Part shown: positions 60,737 to 64,000 of the stretch, one piece after another
How positions within the stretch are numbered: position 1 is the stretch's first letter
Layout of the letters: every line of letters begins with the position of its first letter
From: Bacteroidales bacterium
GTDB lineage: Bacteria > Bacteroidota > Bacteroidia > Bacteroidales > Tenuifilaceae
Assembly: GCA_011045955.1 (NCBI GenBank)
Contig: DSBV01000126.1
Span: 16,139 to 80,138, forward strand
Direction of reading: 5' to 3'
DNA: 64,000 nucleotides
Notes under the pieces: generated by a model
Told to the model about the DNA's origin: nothing
The model's database searches: none
What the model saw: only the letters and a program-made list of their open reading frames with translations
Program-made: the position numbers and the translations under genes

Positions 60737-63643
60737 TTGAGGGTTTTCAGGTTTTACTCGTTACATAAATTTGCACTGGCAATATCATTGGTTGCCATAA
60801 CTATGCTATCGGCTGTAATATGGCTATTAGCCCAAAATATCGACCGACAGAATATTCAAACCCTCGTAGCTGACCTTCGTTCAGCAAACAATGAGGTAAT
60901 TAGGGATATTGAGCGTAGCTTCTGGGATATCAAGTTGGCCAACTCTCAGAACGATGCTGATAACGAAATCATTTTTGGAAATAACATTAACCTGGAAGAA
61001 TTAACCCTTTTCAACATCGACAATAGTTCGCTTTTTGGCACCAATGTGCTTTTACTCCATAACAACAGGTTTTACGCTATGGCATTGTTCAAAACTAGCA
61101 CCCACGAATTTGAGTACTGGTACCCAATAGCCAGAACCATTAACCTTTACAATGCATTAACCGAGAAACGAGTAGCAATTAAAACTGATAATGAAAAGCC
61201 CCCCCATAGCCAGCCATTAACCCTTGCCCGGGCAAAAAACCTTGCTGGTGATAAAACAGTTTTAATTGCAGTGGAGGGAATTAAGAGCTATAGCTGGGTT
61301 TTAATTGTTTTACCATTGCTGCTGTTGATTGTGGTTACAGCTTTAATATATTCAATAGCAAAGAGACCATACTATCGCATTACAGCAACTCAGCCCTCCG
61401 GCAAAACAGCAATCAATGATGCCAGCGAAGTGCTAGCACGAATCAACATCAAATCGGCACTTAACAACTCAAACGTTGCGCTTAGGTTTATCGATACCGG
61501 TTTTAGCGTGATATTTCAGAACCGCGAGTATGAAAAACTAACCTCAGTTACACTCAATAAACCAACCCACCCCTTGTGCCACGAATCGTTCGGAAGCATT
61601 TACTGCCACACCGACGAGTGCCCCGTCCAAAGAATTGTAAATGGAGCCGATGAGGTTAAACGCGAGGAGACCAGATTCCTGCCTACAGGCAAAAAGATTC
61701 TTGTGGAGCTACATGCCTACCCATTAAAGGACGATAGTGGCAAAACAATTGCGATTGCCGAGGAAATAAAGGATATCACCGGAGTTCACTATACCGAGGA
61801 AATACTCCGGCAAACCGAAAATCAGTTTACCGTTTTTATCGACTCCTTACCCTTTGGGGTATTCATTGAGGATGGACTTACCCACGAAATTGTTTACCAA
61901 AACTTTTACCTTAAGCAGCTTACCAGTAATACCGGTTTTAAGGAGTTCATCAAGGGGGCAGAAATAATTGGCGTGGATGCCGATAACAATGTTACTGAGT
62001 TCCAACTCATGGACTCCGCCGGGATAATCCGGTATTTCAATTTACATCAGTTCAAATTTCTTGGCGTAAACAACAGGCTAAAGATTGGAGGTCTGTTTGT
62101 TGATAATACCCGCAAAAAAGAAATTGAGCATTACCGCGATGTACTATCCAAGGCAATTGAGTTTACTCCGGTAAGTATTGCCATCCTGTCGCCCTACTTT
62201 GAGTTTGAGTTCATCAATCCGAACTTTACTGAGATAACCGGCTTAACCATTGAGAACCTTTTTAGCAAAAGCATTTCCGATTTAGGCCTGGAGTACGATG
62301 GCGGCAAGCACATTCAAAAAGCCCTCGATTCCGTTAGGGCTGGCAAAACCTGGCAGGGTGAGTTACAACTAAATGGCAAGAATAAGGAGCGGATATGGGT
62401 AAGCGCCTCGTTTACCCCGGTAATGTTTGAATCGAAACTTCAGCATATCCTTGTAATACTTGAGAATATCACCCGCCGTAAGGAATACGAAAAGGAACTT
62501 ATACTGGCCAAAAACAAGGCTGAGGAGTCGGATAGGATTAAAACCACATTCCTGAACAACATCTCGCACGAGATTAGAACACCGCTAAATGCCATTATTG
62601 GATTCTCATCGGTTTTAACCGACCCACACTTAGGCCAGTTTGAACTCAGCGGTTTTTCCGATTTAATATACAAGAACTCACAGGAACTGCTTCAAATCAT
62701 TGAGAACCTGCTGGAAATATCGCAGATTGAAGCGGGCGAAATAAAGATTAGTAAGACCGAATTCTCGATTAACGCCCTGATGAACGAAATATACAGCGAC
62801 TTTGAGGAGCAGGAAAGAGGAGGTTCGCGTATTAAGCTGAGCCTGCGCAAGGAGATTTTCCAGGATGACCTGGTTGTGCTTAGCGATCCGGCCCGTATAA
62901 AGCAGGTTTTAAAGCACCTGCTTTCCAACTCGTTTAAGTTTACCCCCAACGGTTTTGTGGAGTTTGGTTACAGGCTTAAGGATGAGAACAATCTTTTATT
63001 CTACGTTGTTGATAGCGGCATTGGCATTGAACCCGACAAGATGGATTTGATTTTTAACCCTTTCCGCCAGGCCGATAGCTCGTGCACCCGCAGGCATGGT
63101 GGCCTAGGCTTAGGCCTTGCCATATCCAAGCACGTGGTAGAAAAGTTGGGCGGTAAGATATGGATTAACAGCACGCCCGGTTCGGGAACAAGCGTTTTCT
63201 TTTCCATCCCCCTTATTCCGGTTAAACTTAAGTTTGAAAACGTGAATACGGGAAACGGGTTAAAGGAGTTTAACTGGGACGGCAAAACCATTCTGATAGC
63301 CGACGATATTGATGCCAACTTTGTATTCTTTAAAGCTGCCCTACAAAAAACCAAAGCCAACCTGATTTGGGCGCGTAACGGCCATGAGGCCCTAAATTAC
63401 GTTCGCAAAGGCCAGCCCGTTAACCTAATACTAATGGACTTGGTTATGCCCGAGATGGATGGCTTTGAGGCAACCCGTATCATAAAATCAATAAACCAAA
63501 AGCTACCAGTTGTAGGCCAAACCGCCTATCCTGAAACCATATCGAGTAAAAAGCTTGCCGAGTGTGGCTTTGATACCGTTCTGAAAAAACCCATCCACAC
63601 CCATCAAATGCTCATGGAAATTGATAGGTTTTTGGTGAATTAG
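60737..63643 (+). CDS. PAS-containing membrane hybrid sensor histidine kinase
   Basis: A 968-aa hybrid kinase. Two membrane helices (about 10-32 and 190-215) flank a short periplasmic region. Three PAS-like units follow. The first has a Cys-rich segment (LCHESF, YCHTDECPVQRI; about 280-300), which may bind metal or sense redox (inference). HisKA has H611 in NNISHEIRTPLNA; the HATPase (about 700-815) has LLSNSFKFTPNG, DSGIGIEP and GLGLGLAIS; the receiver (about 845-966) has D901 in LILMDLVMPEMDG. The likely start is TTG at 60737, because it gives a complete first membrane segment and no in-frame ATG lies before it. Single gene. Confidence 0.92.
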   Translation: MRVFRFYSLHKFALAISLVAITMLSAVIWLLAQNIDRQNIQTLVADLRSANNEVIRDIERSFWDIKLANSQNDADNEIIFGNNINLEELTLFNIDNSSLFGTNVLLLHNNRFYAMALFKTSTHEFEYWYPIARTINLYNALTEKRVAIKTDNEKPPHSQPLTLARAKNLAGDKTVLIAVEGIKSYSWVLIVLPLLLLIVVTALIYSIAKRPYYRITATQPSGKTAINDASEVLARINIKSALNNSNVALRFIDTGFSVIFQNREYEKLTSVTLNKPTHPLCHESFGSIYCHTDECPVQRIVNGADEVKREETRFLPTGKKILVELHAYPLKDDSGKTIAIAEEIKDITGVHYTEEILRQTENQFTVFIDSLPFGVFIEDGLTHEIVYQNFYLKQLTSNTGFKEFIKGAEIIGVDADNNVTEFQLMDSAGIIRYFNLHQFKFLGVNNRLKIGGLFVDNTRKKEIEHYRDVLSKAIEFTPVSIAILSPYFEFEFINPNFTEITGLTIENLFSKSISDLGLEYDGGKHIQKALDSVRAGKTWQGELQLNGKNKERIWVSASFTPVMFESKLQHILVILENITRRKEYEKELILAKNKAEESDRIKTTFLNNISHEIRTPLNAIIGFSSVLTDPHLGQFELSGFSDLIYKNSQELLQIIENLLEISQIEAGEIKISKTEFSINALMNEIYSDFEEQERGGSRIKLSLRKEIFQDDLVVLSDPARIKQVLKHLLSNSFKFTPNGFVEFGYRLKDENNLLFYVVDSGIGIEPDKMDLIFNPFRQADSSCTRRHGGLGLGLAISKHVVEKLGGKIWINSTPGSGTSVFFSIPLIPVKLKFENVNTGNGLKEFNWDGKTILIADDIDANFVFFKAALQKTKANLIWARNGHEALNYVRKGQPVNLILMDLVMPEMDGFEATRIIKSINQKLPVVGQTAYPETISSKKLAECGFDTVLKKPIHTHQMLMEIDRFLVN

Positions 63644-64000
63644 ATTTCAGTAATTAACCACCAATCACTTTCCTTTTACATGGTCATAACGGATTTTTGA
63701 AATTCGTTTATTTGACCCAAATTAGCAGACTACTATAAATAAATTCACTAATATTTGTTTTTAAAATAATTAAAAACCTTGCTAGGTTAAGGTTTCTTTG
63801 CTAAATTTGATAGTTAAAATTGACAATGAATAACCCAATGCATAACCAAAAAGACCAGGCTACATTTCATTTTTAAACACTAGCATCCGAAACTTTTCGA
63901 AAATTAGCCAAAAAGCCTATGGACCCCACTGAATACGCTATAAATTTTTAATTATCCAGAAAATAAGTCCGTCTCAAAAACAATTTCTCGTTGCTTTTTA
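63644..64000. other. Spacer with a consensus promoter and unexplained 3' edge
   Basis: No long gene. It contains the promoter listed separately (63779-63809) and a 16-codon frame at 63826-63876 (ATG to TAA), too short to call. A weak inverted repeat (CGAAA...TTTCG) is at 63889-63900. The last 40 bases may belong to the next gene's leader or an element that continues past the window. Confidence 0.4.
63779..63809 (+). promoter_or_regulatory. Consensus promoter near the right edge
   Basis: TTG (63779-63781), 20 nt, TAAATTTG (63802-63809). One of the best -33/-7 matches in the window. The transcript would start near 63816 and run off the window without a clear gene in the remaining 185 nt. Confidence 0.55.

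Noticed and set aside
63950..64000. Possible insertion-sequence end ('gtccgtctcaaaaac')
   Set aside because: Only about 15 bases resemble an IS terminal repeat, no transposase is in view and the window ends; not enough to call.

Overview
The window looks like chromosomal DNA of a member of the Bacteroidota, most likely the Bacteroidales/Marinilabiliales side. Four things point there. Two giant secreted proteins end in type IX secretion (T9SS) sorting domains. Many genes are preceded by the Bacteroidota promoter consensus (TTTG/TTG, 19-21 nt, TAnnTTTG). Shine-Dalgarno sequences are almost absent. Gene families such as DUF6427, TPR-SpoIIE phosphatases and Bacteroidota-style ECF/anti-sigma pairs are present. 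Genus cannot be decided from the sequence alone. No phage, plasmid, CRISPR array, rRNA or intact transposase was found.

Layout. 1-771 is non-coding and carries a repeat element. 0.77-8.3 kb is a signalling cluster: a Cache-HAMP-GAF-PAS sensor without an output domain, divergent from a TPR-SpoIIE phosphatase, then a TPR hybrid histidine kinase. 8.4-14.3 kb is housekeeping: ychF, an OmpA-family lipoprotein, dxs, tRNA-Leu(CAA) and an Ldh2-type dehydrogenase. 14.5-22.4 kb holds a 1605-aa T9SS surface protein, an M28 metallopeptidase and kdsB. 23-25.8 kb is an ECF sigma/anti-sigma/outer-membrane protein set. 26-28.9 kb is purD, a DUF6427 membrane protein and a DnaQ-like exonuclease. 29-34.1 kb has a five-PAS histidine kinase, its response regulator and a CorA transporter with an unusual leader. 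34.2-35.4 kb is a repeat-rich gap. 35.4-40.8 kb has the membrane pyrophosphatase, two GT2 genes and a broken tsaC/yrdC. 40.8-43.2 kb is the rnc-fabF-acpP operon. 43.3-55.3 kb is mostly single housekeeping genes: purN, CPBP protease, dusB, queD-polA, nfo, rpiB, a deoxyhypusine synthase-like gene and hemW. 55.3-63.6 kb has a gingipain-like C25 peptidase and another hybrid kinase.

How it fits together. Five large sensory proteins plus an ECF sigma factor show heavy investment in sensing. The two T9SS cargo proteins and the M28 peptidase suggest an organism that degrades or binds extracellular polymers. The K+-dependent-type membrane pyrophosphatase suggests energy conservation from PPi, possibly as a sodium gradient.

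Most notable observations. The corA leader contains two mutually exclusive helices, one of which buries a rare SD-like sequence next to the start codon, which is riboswitch-like. A family of intergenic elements is bounded by TGTCAT...ATGACA. A separate short hairpin module shows compensatory stem changes between copies. The threonylcarbamoyl-AMP synthase gene is interrupted by both a nonsense codon and a frameshift.
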